From: Clostridia bacterium
Lineage (GTDB): Bacteria; Bacillota; Clostridia; Oscillospirales; Acutalibacteraceae
DNA length: 64,000 nt
Reading direction: 5' to 3'
NCBI GenBank assembly: GCA_017434855.1
Contig: JAFRUA010000076.1
Span: forward strand, 62,001-126,000
In this document: positions 42,242 through 50,205 of the stretch, one piece after another
How the letters are laid out: each line of letters starts with the position of its first letter
Position numbering within the stretch: the first letter of the stretch is position 1
Position numbers and translations under genes: made by a program
Notes under the pieces: model-generated
The model's database searches: none
Seen by the model: the letters and a program-made list of their open reading frames with translations, nothing else
What the model was told of the DNA's origin: nothing

Positions 42242-44461
42242 TTAATCGTACACGACCATCGGGTCACCGAAATCATAATAAAGGATTGCGTTTTCCGGGG
42301 CTTCTGACAGCGTCAGGCTTCCGGTCTCCTCCTGCGTAGAACAGTCAAAGGCTTTGACGTCATAATCCGTCATGGTGAACAACTGATCGCCAATCATAAC
42401 GCCGCGGAAGAAACTGCAATACCGTGCCCCCGTCCACTGCGACCTTGCATCCGTTTCGCTGTGCAGGTACGTTTTCTCATCTGTAAAGGCACCGTTCCCG
42501 ACGCGAACCGTCTGATAAACATGACGTGTTCCAAAATAATCCCAGTTTTCCTCGTCCCAAAGCTCATAAGTCAGCGGAAAGCCGAGCGTCGCCGTCTCTT
42601 CGTCAAAAATCACAGATTTCGGGTCATCCTGTGCGCTGCTGTAAGCATCTTCCAACACCAGCTTGTCAACCTCTTTCGGCGCCGCCGGGTCGCTGACGTC
42701 AAAGAGCGAAAGCTTCACCGTGCTGTAGTCCGCGCCGTCGTCGTCACCGCCGTAGCCGATGCCGACAAGGTAACCGTTGCCCACCGGATGCAGGTACGAC
42801 GAAAAGCCGGGCAATTTCACTTCACCCTTCACGGTCGGATGCTTCGGGTCGCTCAGGTCGATGACAAACAGCGGGTCGGTGTTTTCAAACGTCACGACAT
42901 AGGCCGTATCGCCGAAGAAGCGCGTGCTTTCCACCGCTTCGTTGTTTGCAAGGTCTTCCAGCTTGCCGATCACCTTCAGGTCGCGGTCCAGCACATACAG
43001 GCTGCTGACGGCAATGGTTCGATAGAAATCCCCATCCTCGTCCATTTCTTCACGGCGATTGGTCGTCGTGATGCGGAAGGTGTCGCCGGACTGGTCCATG
43101 CTGTACTGGTCGTTCACGCTGCCGGGCACCGAGCCCTTGGCCGCAAGCCGCAAGGTCGTGCCGCTGAACGAAAACGCATACAGGTCTGTGCGGGTGTGGC
43201 CTTCTTCGTCGTCCCAGATATAAGCGGTATCAGCGACATACAGCGTATCCGTCGAGCAGTACAACTGATCGCTGCGCCCCAGCAGGCTGATGCGGCTGGG
43301 CGTGCTGTCCGGCTTTGCGGTATCCCACGCGGTCAGGATCAGATAGTCGGTCGTGTTCTCTTCCGGGTCGCGGATATAGATGTCTTCGCAGGAGATTTTC
43401 TTACCGTTGATCCGGGGCACGCAGGCGTAGTCGATGTCCTTCTCCGCATACACCTGCGGGCTGTAATTGGTCACGGTATACAGCACGTCGCCGACCATGC
43501 GGGTGTTCTGCAAGAACCCGTCCTGCGTCAGGGTGCCGATCTGTTTCGGGTCGGAACGGTCGGTGATGTCAAACAGCTCCGCAACCGACTGCTGCCGAAA
43601 TCTTTGAAAACGATACCTTTTGTAGGGCGCATCCGTCGTTGTAGCCTCTGCCGCGTCATCGGCCGCAGTGGTGTCTGTCGCTTCATCCGGTTCATTTTCA
43701 TCGTCCGCAACCGGCACGTTCACATGCCGCAAAAGAATCAGGCGGTCGCCGCCGACATAAAGATTTTCATAGCCGGAGTTCATGCGATCGGCTTCGTTGT
43801 CCAGCTTCTTTGACCAGACCTCGGTCATGGTTTCGGCGTCCACAATGGTCACAGCCGTACCGCGCGAAAGATACAGATACCGCCCGTCGGTCTTGACAAT
43901 GTCGGCCTCGTCCACGCCGCTGACCTGGGTGTTGGTTTTGCTGTACGACCGCGCACCGGCAAGGTCATCCGTCGCGCCGTTGACGCTTTTTGCGTTGGTC
44001 GTCGGCGCAGCCTCGTCGTAAACAACGCCATAGCCTGCCGCGGAATCGACTGCATAGGTCGGGCCGAAGTTCATGTCCGACGAACGCATCAGCTCGGTGA
44101 AATGCTCGCGCAGCGCTTCGTCGCTTTCAAACTGCGGCAACAGGTCGCTTTTGACGCGTTCAAACACGGCAGCGTCGTCCGCAGCGCCCTCTGTCATCAC
44201 AGTCGGCTTTGACGTGTTCCACTTCGGCGCAACGGCAAAGGCTGTGACAAACACCGCCAGCGCCGCCGCGATCGCCGCAACCCGGGGCCAGCCCTTGCGC
44301 ACCGGACGGCGGTTGTTTTTCTTTGGTTCTGTTTTGACCTGCCGTGCCTTCAGCCGACGCACAACGGCGTCGGGTTCCAGCGCATCCGGCAGCTCAATCT
44401 GCTGTGCGTCAAATGCGTCGCGCAGCACGTCGGGTTCGTTTGGTTCATTTGTTCTTTTCAT
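42242..44461 (-). CDS. Membrane-anchored beta-propeller protein, putative partner of the ECF sigma factor
   Basis: A 739-residue protein. It has a cytoplasmic N-terminus of about 60 residues, one membrane span (about 61-78) and a large extracellular part resembling the secreted beta-propeller (Beta_propel) family; repeated blade-like segments such as DGRYLYLSRGTAVTIVDAETM and LFVIDLSDPKHPTVKGEVKLPGF are visible. An acidic low-complexity insert lies near 270-295. The ATG overlaps the sigma-factor stop by 4 bases, behind GGAGGTG. Co-translation with an ECF sigma factor and the one-span topology suggest an anti-sigma factor or signal sensor, though no known anti-sigma domain is recognised in the short N-terminus. 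Confidence 0.75.
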   Translation of the reverse strand: MKRTNEPNEPDVLRDAFDAQQIELPDALEPDAVVRRLKARQVKTEPKKNNRRPVRKGWPRVAAIAAALAVFVTAFAVAPKWNTSKPTVMTEGAADDAAVFERVKSDLLPQFESDEALREHFTELMRSSDMNFGPTYAVDSAAGYGVVYDEAAPTTNAKSVNGATDDLAGARSYSKTNTQVSGVDEADIVKTDGRYLYLSRGTAVTIVDAETMTEVWSKKLDNEADRMNSGYENLYVGGDRLILLRHVNVPVADDENEPDEATDTTAADDAAEATTTDAPYKRYRFQRFRQQSVAELFDITDRSDPKQIGTLTQDGFLQNTRMVGDVLYTVTNYSPQVYAEKDIDYACVPRINGKKISCEDIYIRDPEENTTDYLILTAWDTAKPDSTPSRISLLGRSDQLYCSTDTLYVADTAYIWDDEEGHTRTDLYAFSFSGTTLRLAAKGSVPGSVNDQYSMDQSGDTFRITTTNRREEMDEDGDFYRTIAVSSLYVLDRDLKVIGKLEDLANNEAVESTRFFGDTAYVVTFENTDPLFVIDLSDPKHPTVKGEVKLPGFSSYLHPVGNGYLVGIGYGGDDDGADYSTVKLSLFDVSDPAAPKEVDKLVLEDAYSSAQDDPKSVIFDEETATLGFPLTYELWDEENWDYFGTRHVYQTVRVGNGAFTDEKTYLHSETDARSQWTGARYCSFFRGVMIGDQLFTMTDYDVKAFDCSTQEETGSLTLSEAPENAILYYDFGDPMVVYD

Positions 44462-44994
44462 GACGGCACCTCCGTGGACAGCATGTCCTGCAATGTTGTT
44501 CTGGCCCGTGACAGACGCACGCGCACCGCGCCGGCTTTGAATTGCAGCAGTTCGCCGATCTCTGCGCTGGTGTAACCGCCGACGTATGACAGCAAAACGA
44601 TCTCGCGGTCCACGTCGTTCAGAGCTTGCAGCGCCGCACACAAATCCATCCCCTCCGCCGCGGGCGGAGCAACGGTCAAAACAGCCTCCTGCGTTTCCAG
44701 CGGCAACCGCTGCAGCGCAGCCGCCTTTTCTTTTTGCTGTTCCCTGCAGCAGTTGCGCAGGATCGAAAACATCCACGCGCGGAAAGACTGCGCCTTGTGA
44801 AGCTGCGCAATGTGCTCAAATGCCGAAAGCACGGCGTCGCTCACGGCGTCTTCGGCACGGGTCGGGTCGCCGGTCTGATAGAGCGCAAAACGATATAAAT
44901 CTGTTGCAAGCGTCGTATACAGTGCGCCAAAGGCGTCGGCGTCGCCCTTTTTTGCCCGCCGGACCAGAGCGGTTTGATTGTTGTCTGAACTCAT
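44458..44994 (-). CDS. ECF-type RNA polymerase sigma factor
   Basis: A 178-residue extracytoplasmic-function sigma factor. Region 2 (about 10-80) holds DLYRFALYQTGDPTRAEDAVSDAVLSAFEHI and FRAWMFSILRNCCREQ. Region 4 (about 115-170) holds LNDVDREIVLLSYVGGYTSAEIGELLQ with its HTH. Regions 1.1 and 3 are absent, as expected. It is followed directly by the beta-propeller membrane protein gene. A promoter-like TGTAAC motif upstream suggests autoregulation. The signal and regulon are unknown. Confidence 0.9.
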   Translation of the reverse strand: MSSDNNQTALVRRAKKGDADAFGALYTTLATDLYRFALYQTGDPTRAEDAVSDAVLSAFEHIAQLHKAQSFRAWMFSILRNCCREQQKEKAAALQRLPLETQEAVLTVAPPAAEGMDLCAALQALNDVDREIVLLSYVGGYTSAEIGELLQFKAGAVRVRLSRARTTLQDMLSTEVPS

Positions 44995-45016
44995 GTGATC
45001 ACATCCGTTCCGTCAT

Positions 45017-45047
45017 AATAGATGTGTTTTTAGGGTCGATTGTTACA
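45017..45047 (-). promoter_or_regulatory. Candidate ECF-type (autoregulatory) promoter
   Basis: On the minus strand TGTAAC (45047-45042) and ACATCTATT (45025-45017) are 16 bases apart, upstream of the sigma-factor gene. The -35 resembles the TGTAAC/TGAAAC class used by ECF sigma factors; the -10 lacks a clean CGTC. No good sigma-A promoter was seen here. Confidence 0.35.
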
Positions 45048-45081
45048 CGGAATCGAAAAAAAATATAAAGAGGGATAAAAA

Positions 45082-45150
45082 AGCCGCACAAGGGGTGTAC
45101 TCCGCAAGGAAGAGCTTCCTTGAGAAGTACACCCCAACAGCGGTGCGGCT
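45082..45150 (-). terminator. Compound terminator after the chagasin-like gene
   Basis: AGCCGCAC (45082-45089) pairs with GTGCGGCT (45143-45150), and on the minus strand the stem ends in a T run. Inside it sits a second palindrome, with GGGGTGTACT (45092-45101) pairing with AGTACACCCC (45126-45135) and CAAGGAAG (45105-45112) with CTTCCTTG (45115-45122). Confidence 0.85.
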
Positions 45151-45163
45151 CACAAAGGGATGC

Positions 45164-45592
45164 TTATTCGCTTTGCGCTGCTGTGATCGCGCCGTCCGCG
45201 CCCACGGTCACCAGCCAGATCACGGTCTCGTCGGCGTCGGTCTGCTCCCACGGCCGGGCATAATGGAAGGTCACGGTCGTGGTGCCCGCGCTTTGCGCCG
45301 CAAAGGTGAAGTAGTGCACGCCGCCCACGCCGGCCATCGGCGGGGTCACACTGTCGGAAACATACCTGTCTTCGGTCAATTTGATGTGGTCGTTGTCGGT
45401 CTTTGCCGTCCAGTCATAGCCGGTGGTCGCGTTGCCGCGCAAAGCAAACGTGATGGCGCCGTCCTGCACAGTATAAGTCCCCGCATCCGGAACCGCAGGT
45501 TCAACCGGAGGCTGGCTGCCGCCGATGTGGATGCCGAAAAAGGCAAGGATGGCAATAAAGATCGCGGTGATCCGCTGTATGATGGCTTTCAT
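45164..45592 (-). CDS. Chagasin-type (I42) cysteine protease inhibitor, exported
   Basis: A 142-residue protein with a hydrophobic N-terminal signal or anchor (about 1-25) and an Ig-like inhibitor domain. All three binding loops of the chagasin/ICP family (MEROPS I42) are present: GNATTGYDW, GVGGVHYFTF and RPWE. Family members block papain-like cysteine proteases. Export suggests that it acts outside the cell, against the bacterium's own or foreign proteases; the target is unknown. The gene stands alone, with a near-perfect promoter and a strong terminator, so it may be well expressed. Confidence 0.88.
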   Translation of the reverse strand: MKAIIQRITAIFIAILAFFGIHIGGSQPPVEPAVPDAGTYTVQDGAITFALRGNATTGYDWTAKTDNDHIKLTEDRYVSDSVTPPMAGVGGVHYFTFAAQSAGTTTVTFHYARPWEQTDADETVIWLVTVGADGAITAAQSE

Positions 45593-45612
45593 ATAATCAT
45601 CTCCCTGTTTTC

Positions 45613-45640
45613 ATTATATCCGCTTTTTTGATTTTGTCAA
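45613..45640 (-). promoter_or_regulatory. Strong sigma-A promoter of the chagasin-like gene
   Basis: On the minus strand a perfect TTGACA (45640-45635) and a perfect TATAAT (45618-45613) are separated by 16 bases. Confidence 0.85.
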
Positions 45641-45661
45641 GATGCGTGGAACATTTTTTCC

Positions 45662-45694
45662 AAAACAGCCGGCCCATCAAAGCGACGGGCCGGC
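45662..45694 (-). terminator. Terminator after the InlB-repeat protein gene
   Basis: GCCGGCCC (45668-45675) pairs with GGGCCGGC (45687-45694). On the minus strand the stem is followed by TGTTTTG and further T-poor sequence, so termination may be moderate. Confidence 0.65.
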
Positions 45695-45709
45695 CGGGAT
45701 GCGGTTGGT

Positions 45710-48079
45710 TTATTTTGTGGTCACGGCCAGCGCCTTGCTCCAGCCGGAGAAATAATTCTTTCCGCCAACAGTGTGGAAGGTGCGGATGCGCACATAATAC
45801 TTCGTTTCCGCCTTCAGTTTCGTGATCTTTTTCGCCGTGGCGTCGGCGTCGCGGACGGTCACGATCGAGGCGTTCTTGGTGAACTTTTTGTTCGTGGCAT
45901 ATTGGATCTGATAGCCGGTGACCTGGGTCGTCAGCGCCTTCCAGACAGCCTTGAACATCTTTGTGCCGCCGACCACCTTGGTCAGTGAGGTCGGGCGCGG
46001 ATTGATCTTGAACGCGATATTCTTGGCGCCGCTGTAACGGCCCTTGAACGTAACGGTCACGATGGCGCGGCCGACGTTCTTGTTGTTCTTATAGGTCAGC
46101 GTGAAATACTTGCTGGCGACGGTCTTGCCCGCGGTGTCGGTCACGACAACGGTCGGCTTCTTATTCTTGCCGGTATAGGTGAACTCTGTTGCGGAAAGTG
46201 TGAAGGTCTGGGGCATTCGGATCTTTGACGTTTTGGCAACCGCACCGCAGGCAGAGCAAACCTTGACGATCTTGCCGTTCTTTTTGAGCGTGGCGGGCGT
46301 GATCTCATAGGAATAGGTATGTTCGGTCATGGGAATGATCTCGACCTTTGTCGCGCCGCAGACGGTGCAGGTATAGGTGGTTTCGCCCGTTTCGGTGCAG
46401 GTGGCTTCTTTGGTCACCACGCCGGCGTCATAGGTGTGCGCTGTGTGGCCGGAGGGGATCTTTTCCCATTTTGCGGTCAGCTTTTTGTTGTTGGTCCCTG
46501 CAACGAGCGTCTCGTTGATAATCAGATTGTTTTCCGCGTCGTACCAGCCCTTGAAAATATACCCTTCACGCGTCGGAACCGGAAGGCTGCCGTAAGGCGC
46601 GTCCAGCTCCAGCGTCAGCATTGCCGGATCAACCGTGCCGCCGTTCGCGTCAAAGATCACGTTGATATACAGGCCGCTGCCCTTTTTCGTCCACTTCGCG
46701 GTCAGTTGTTTGTTGTTGAGGCCTTCAACAATCGAGTCCTTGGTGATCAGGTTGTTTTCCGCGTCATACCAGCCGTTAAACTTATAACCGTCGCGCGTCG
46801 GGGTCGGCAATTCGCCATAAGGTGCGCCAAGCTCATAGGTCATTTTTGTCGGGGAAACCGTGCCGCCGTTCGCGTCGAAAAGGACGTTGATATAGGAGGC
46901 GTTTTTGATCCACTTCGCAGTCAGCTTCATGTTGAGCTGATTCGGAACAATCGTCGTATTCTTCACAACAATGTTATTTTCATCGACCCAGTTTGCAAAT
47001 GTATAACCCTCACGCGTCGGGGTCGGCAGCGTGCCGAACGCTTCGCCGCAGGGATAGGATTTGGACGTCGGGTCGACTGTGCCGCCGGCCGGATCAAAGG
47101 TGACCAGATTATTCATCTGCCACTTTGCCGTCAGCACATGGTCCTCTGCCTTTGTCACAATGCTTGTCGCCGTGATCTTGGTCTCGCCGTCGTACCAGCC
47201 GAGGAACTTGCGGCCGCTGCTCGACGGGATCGGCAGGGAGCCGTAGGCCACGCCGTAGGAGACGGTCTTGGTGGTCGGGCTGACAAGGCCGGGCGCCGCG
47301 TTAAAGGTCACCGTGACATTTTTGTATTCGGCCGCCGGGAATTCGACCCAAATGTTATAAACGCCGTTCACCGGCTTTTCCACTTCGACCGTCTTGCCGG
47401 CAACTTCAAACGGCGAACCGATAGGCAGGCTGTAACAGAAATCCGTCTTGAAGCCAATGCCGAGCCCGTAAACCTCACCCTTCTGGAACGTTTCATTCGC
47501 TGCGATCTTGTTGAAGTGACCGGGCATGCCCTCTTTATACCATGCGATGTCCAAAATGGTCAGGCCTTTCGTGATCTTTGCGTCAGCCGTTGCAGCCTTC
47601 ATTTCGGCATAGGGAACATCCACACCGGTGATCGCAGCTTTGGAAAGAACGGTTTCCTCTTTCAGCGGCGGGTATGTATAAGCGATATAATATTTACCTA
47701 CATAGCTTTGGTAGAAGGTGTCGGCTTCTTCCGTATGGACATATGCTTTGTAATTCGGATCCATCGTATATCCGCTGCTCACAGTGACGATCACCAGAAG
47801 CGTATATTCCGTGCCAAGGATAAATGATCCGCTTGAGAGATGCACATAGTTGCCTTCCGAATTCTTAATTGTCCATTGAATACTGTCAACGTCCACGCCT
47901 GACGAGACCTTGATGCCGTCTGTGGTGATCTCCCGGCCGGCTTTCGGAACGACGCTGCCGCTCACCGTGATTTCTTTGACGACGGTATCATCGCCGCCGG
48001 CAAAGGCGCCCACCGAAAAGGCAGACAGCGCCATCAAAAGCGCCAGCAACACCGAGATGAGTCTTTTGGTTTGTTTCAT
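45710..48079 (-). CDS. Large secreted protein with InlB-type repeats and a C-terminal FN3-like domain
   Basis: A 789-residue secreted protein with a signal peptide (about 1-28). Two copies of a beta-rich domain of about 100 residues come first (about 35-130 and 145-250) and resemble those in the two upstream proteins. Next are four InlB/Listeria-Bacteroides-type repeats (for example VLFDANGGTVSP...PTPTRDGYKFNGWYD) and a segment with two CxxC pairs (CTVCGATK, CSACGAVAK). A beta-rich domain and a fibronectin-III-like domain end the protein. No LPXTG, SLH or membrane anchor is visible. AAAGGAGG precedes the ATG. It is the last gene of a five-gene operon. A role in surface structure or adhesion is an inference. 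Confidence 0.8.
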   Translation of the reverse strand: MKQTKRLISVLLALLMALSAFSVGAFAGGDDTVVKEITVSGSVVPKAGREITTDGIKVSSGVDVDSIQWTIKNSEGNYVHLSSGSFILGTEYTLLVIVTVSSGYTMDPNYKAYVHTEEADTFYQSYVGKYYIAYTYPPLKEETVLSKAAITGVDVPYAEMKAATADAKITKGLTILDIAWYKEGMPGHFNKIAANETFQKGEVYGLGIGFKTDFCYSLPIGSPFEVAGKTVEVEKPVNGVYNIWVEFPAAEYKNVTVTFNAAPGLVSPTTKTVSYGVAYGSLPIPSSSGRKFLGWYDGETKITATSIVTKAEDHVLTAKWQMNNLVTFDPAGGTVDPTSKSYPCGEAFGTLPTPTREGYTFANWVDENNIVVKNTTIVPNQLNMKLTAKWIKNASYINVLFDANGGTVSPTKMTYELGAPYGELPTPTRDGYKFNGWYDAENNLITKDSIVEGLNNKQLTAKWTKKGSGLYINVIFDANGGTVDPAMLTLELDAPYGSLPVPTREGYIFKGWYDAENNLIINETLVAGTNNKKLTAKWEKIPSGHTAHTYDAGVVTKEATCTETGETTYTCTVCGATKVEIIPMTEHTYSYEITPATLKKNGKIVKVCSACGAVAKTSKIRMPQTFTLSATEFTYTGKNKKPTVVVTDTAGKTVASKYFTLTYKNNKNVGRAIVTVTFKGRYSGAKNIAFKINPRPTSLTKVVGGTKMFKAVWKALTTQVTGYQIQYATNKKFTKNASIVTVRDADATAKKITKLKAETKYYVRIRTFHTVGGKNYFSGWSKALAVTTK

Positions 48080-48115
48080 GTGAATGACCTCCTTTGATTT
48101 GTCGGAATGCTTGTG

Positions 48116-48688
48116 TTACCGTTTTTTCGCGCCGAAGAGCGAATACAGAACATTGTGAATGATTTGGATAAAGAAGCCGAAAAAGCCGTGGTGCTCGCCG
48201 CCGCAATAGACGCAGCCGGTTGCCGCCCCGGGGGCGTCGTCCTGATCCTCCTGTGCAAAGAAGGAATACTCCCAGGTGACCGAGGTGCCGTACGCGGAAG
48301 ACCCCACAACGACGGCGCCATTGTGGCCGGGAATCACGCAGGAAGTCGTATTGGCATCCAGCCGATACCCTTCGTTTGCAACGAATCGAACACGGCAAAA
48401 ATACTGGGTGCCGGCTTTGAACAGCTCGTCTGCCGCAGGATAATACGCTTCAGTCCCGCCGCCGGAAGCAGGAACCCAATAATAGATCGAACGGATTTCT
48501 GCTGTGTACTTTTCCGGTTCCGCGCTTGTCACTGTAATCGAGTCGATCCGCGCACCGATGACGGCCTGCGAAACGGCTGCCTCCACACGTGTCAGCTTCT
48601 CGGGTTCCGTCGCAGCCGCAGGCAGCGCAATCATTGTCAGCATCAACACTGCCAGAACACAAGAAAGTATTTTCTTAACCAGTTTCAT
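48116..48688 (-). CDS. Small secreted protein with a C-terminal Cys/His/aromatic tail
   Basis: A 190-residue exported protein of unknown function. It has a signal peptide (about 1-28) and one beta-rich domain (about 35-150) related to those in its two neighbours. A C-terminal tail reads CVYCGGEHHGFFGFF and ends in a hydrophobic helix-like stretch and basic residues. The same kind of tail ends the upstream protein. The start at 48688 has AAGGAG 9 bases upstream; the ATG at 48697 abuts it. The spacing to both neighbours is under 40 bases, so the three secreted proteins are probably made together. Confidence 0.72.
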   Translation of the reverse strand: MKLVKKILSCVLAVLMLTMIALPAAATEPEKLTRVEAAVSQAVIGARIDSITVTSAEPEKYTAEIRSIYYWVPASGGGTEAYYPAADELFKAGTQYFCRVRFVANEGYRLDANTTSCVIPGHNGAVVVGSSAYGTSVTWEYSFFAQEDQDDAPGAATGCVYCGGEHHGFFGFFIQIIHNVLYSLFGAKKR

Positions 48689-48716
48689 AAAACACATCTC
48701 CTTCTATTAAAATGTT

Positions 48717-49610
48717 TTATTTGAAACGTTTGCCAAACACACCTGCAAGCAGCGAGTGGATCAGGGCTTTGATCTTTTCAAAAAAGGTCTTGCCATGGAC
48801 CTTGCCGCACCAGGCGCACAGCACCGGCGGTTCCTCCGGCGTCTCGGGCGGTTGCGGCGCCGCCGGGGACTGCAGAGAGAAGATGACCAAATAGTTTTCG
48901 CCGGATCGGCCGACGTTGATGCTTTCGCCATTCACCGTGACTGTGATCTCGTCGGCATAGGTGTAACAGTCGATCGGCGCGAACAGCATCCGGACGCGAT
49001 AGACTTCCTCCGCACGGTACGCAGAAATCGCATTGACCCATTTTTGCCCGTCATAGACTTGAATGACCTTCGACAGTGTCAAAAAGCCGGGCGTCGTGGT
49101 GATGACCGAGGCATCCGGAATCTCGCCGATCACCGGAATTGGCGCATAGATCTCCAGTTCGCTGATGCAATTGTCAGTCCTGGCCCGGAATTGGGTGCGG
49201 TATTCGACCTCACCGGTCGCGGTGTTATACGCCGCAACATATGCCGCCGTACCGTTGACCGAGATCGCACTCTCGTGGCCGTCGCTGCCCGGCAGCGCGT
49301 ACCCGGTCTTCGGCCTCAGCCAGATGCGCAGTATGTACACCTGATCGGCAAAGACCGCGTCGGCGGCCAAGGGCGTGTCCTCGGCATAATTCTCGCTGGG
49401 CCACCACTCCAGTTTTTTCACAACGCAGTGCGCGTCCGCCGGAAGTGTGGCTTCACTGGACGGATGCTGTCCGATGATGGGGTGACTGACCGTCACGTTG
49501 ACGTCGCGCAATTGAGTCACGGCCCCCGCTGTGGGCAGCAGGCAGACGCCTGTCAACGCCAGCATCAGAACCGCAAGCAAAACGGACAGCGTTTTTCTGC
49601 AGATTTTCAT
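48717..49610 (-). CDS. Secreted protein with two related beta domains and a C-terminal Cys/His/aromatic tail
   Basis: A 297-residue exported protein of unknown function. A signal peptide (about 1-30) is followed by two related beta-rich domains (about 35-145 and 150-245). Each shows the pattern of a conserved early Pro-Ile/Val-Ile-Gly, a central Trp or Tyr and a late aromatic-rich strand. A Pro-rich hinge precedes the tail CAWCGKVHGKTFFEKI, which ends with an amphipathic or hydrophobic helix and FGKRFK. The tail lines up with that of the downstream protein: CxxCGxxH, paired Phe, a helix with one His, then FG and basic residues. It belongs to the operon that starts at 51240. Confidence 0.72.
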   Translation of the reverse strand: MKICRKTLSVLLAVLMLALTGVCLLPTAGAVTQLRDVNVTVSHPIIGQHPSSEATLPADAHCVVKKLEWWPSENYAEDTPLAADAVFADQVYILRIWLRPKTGYALPGSDGHESAISVNGTAAYVAAYNTATGEVEYRTQFRARTDNCISELEIYAPIPVIGEIPDASVITTTPGFLTLSKVIQVYDGQKWVNAISAYRAEEVYRVRMLFAPIDCYTYADEITVTVNGESINVGRSGENYLVIFSLQSPAAPQPPETPEEPPVLCAWCGKVHGKTFFEKIKALIHSLLAGVFGKRFK

Positions 49611-49636
49611 ATTGACATCCTCCTTTGTTAAAAACC

Positions 49637-50188
49637 TTATTTGATCTCACTGTGGATGGGTGCGCCGCAGTATTCACATTTTCCGTATGCACCGGCACGG
49701 ATGCGGCTGGTGCCGCCGCAATTCTCACACTGCACGGTCACAAACCCCTGCCCGTTGTCGCCGTCGGCGGCGTCGGTCAGTTCCACGCCGGCGCGCCCAG
49801 TCCGGTGGAGCGTGCAATGCTCAAAATAGCCCTTTTGAAACAGGGTTTCCAGCAGGTTCAGCGTTTCCTGTTCCCCTTTGCCGGTCTGTTTTGTCAGTTC
49901 CCCCAGCGTCACATATCCGTCGCGGTCACAGGCAAAAACAGAATCAAAGCGGGTGGCCATATCCATCTGGCGGCTGATAACAAAACCGCGCCAGATGAGC
50001 AAAAGTCCCGGCAGAATACACACGGCATAGGTTGGCAAATTGCCCTTCAGTTCCGGATTGGATGTAAACGCCATGGGAAACATCAGCGCAAAAATGCCGG
50101 CGATGATTCCGCCCGCGATGAACAGCGTCTTGCGTGAAGCGGCCGCTTTGTTCATTTTCGCTTTTGAAAGATAAGACCTTGTCACCAT
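49637..50188 (-). CDS. Membrane protein with a C-terminal zinc ribbon
   Basis: A 183-residue protein with two membrane spans (about 20-40 and 52-70). A soluble winged-helix-like part (about 85-140, GYVTLGELTKQTGKGEQETLNLLETLFQKG) follows. It ends in a zinc-ribbon-type pair CENCGG...CEYCGAPI (about 153-178). I do not recognise a named family. It lies between a DUF4428 zinc-finger protein and the secreted proteins in the same operon, with gaps of 17 and 26 bases. The ribosome-binding site before 50188 is weak (AAGAGA). Confidence 0.7.
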   Translation of the reverse strand: MVTRSYLSKAKMNKAAASRKTLFIAGGIIAGIFALMFPMAFTSNPELKGNLPTYAVCILPGLLLIWRGFVISRQMDMATRFDSVFACDRDGYVTLGELTKQTGKGEQETLNLLETLFQKGYFEHCTLHRTGRAGVELTDAADGDNGQGFVTVQCENCGGTSRIRAGAYGKCEYCGAPIHSEIK

Positions 50189-50205
50189 AAAAATCTCTTA
50201 CCGCC

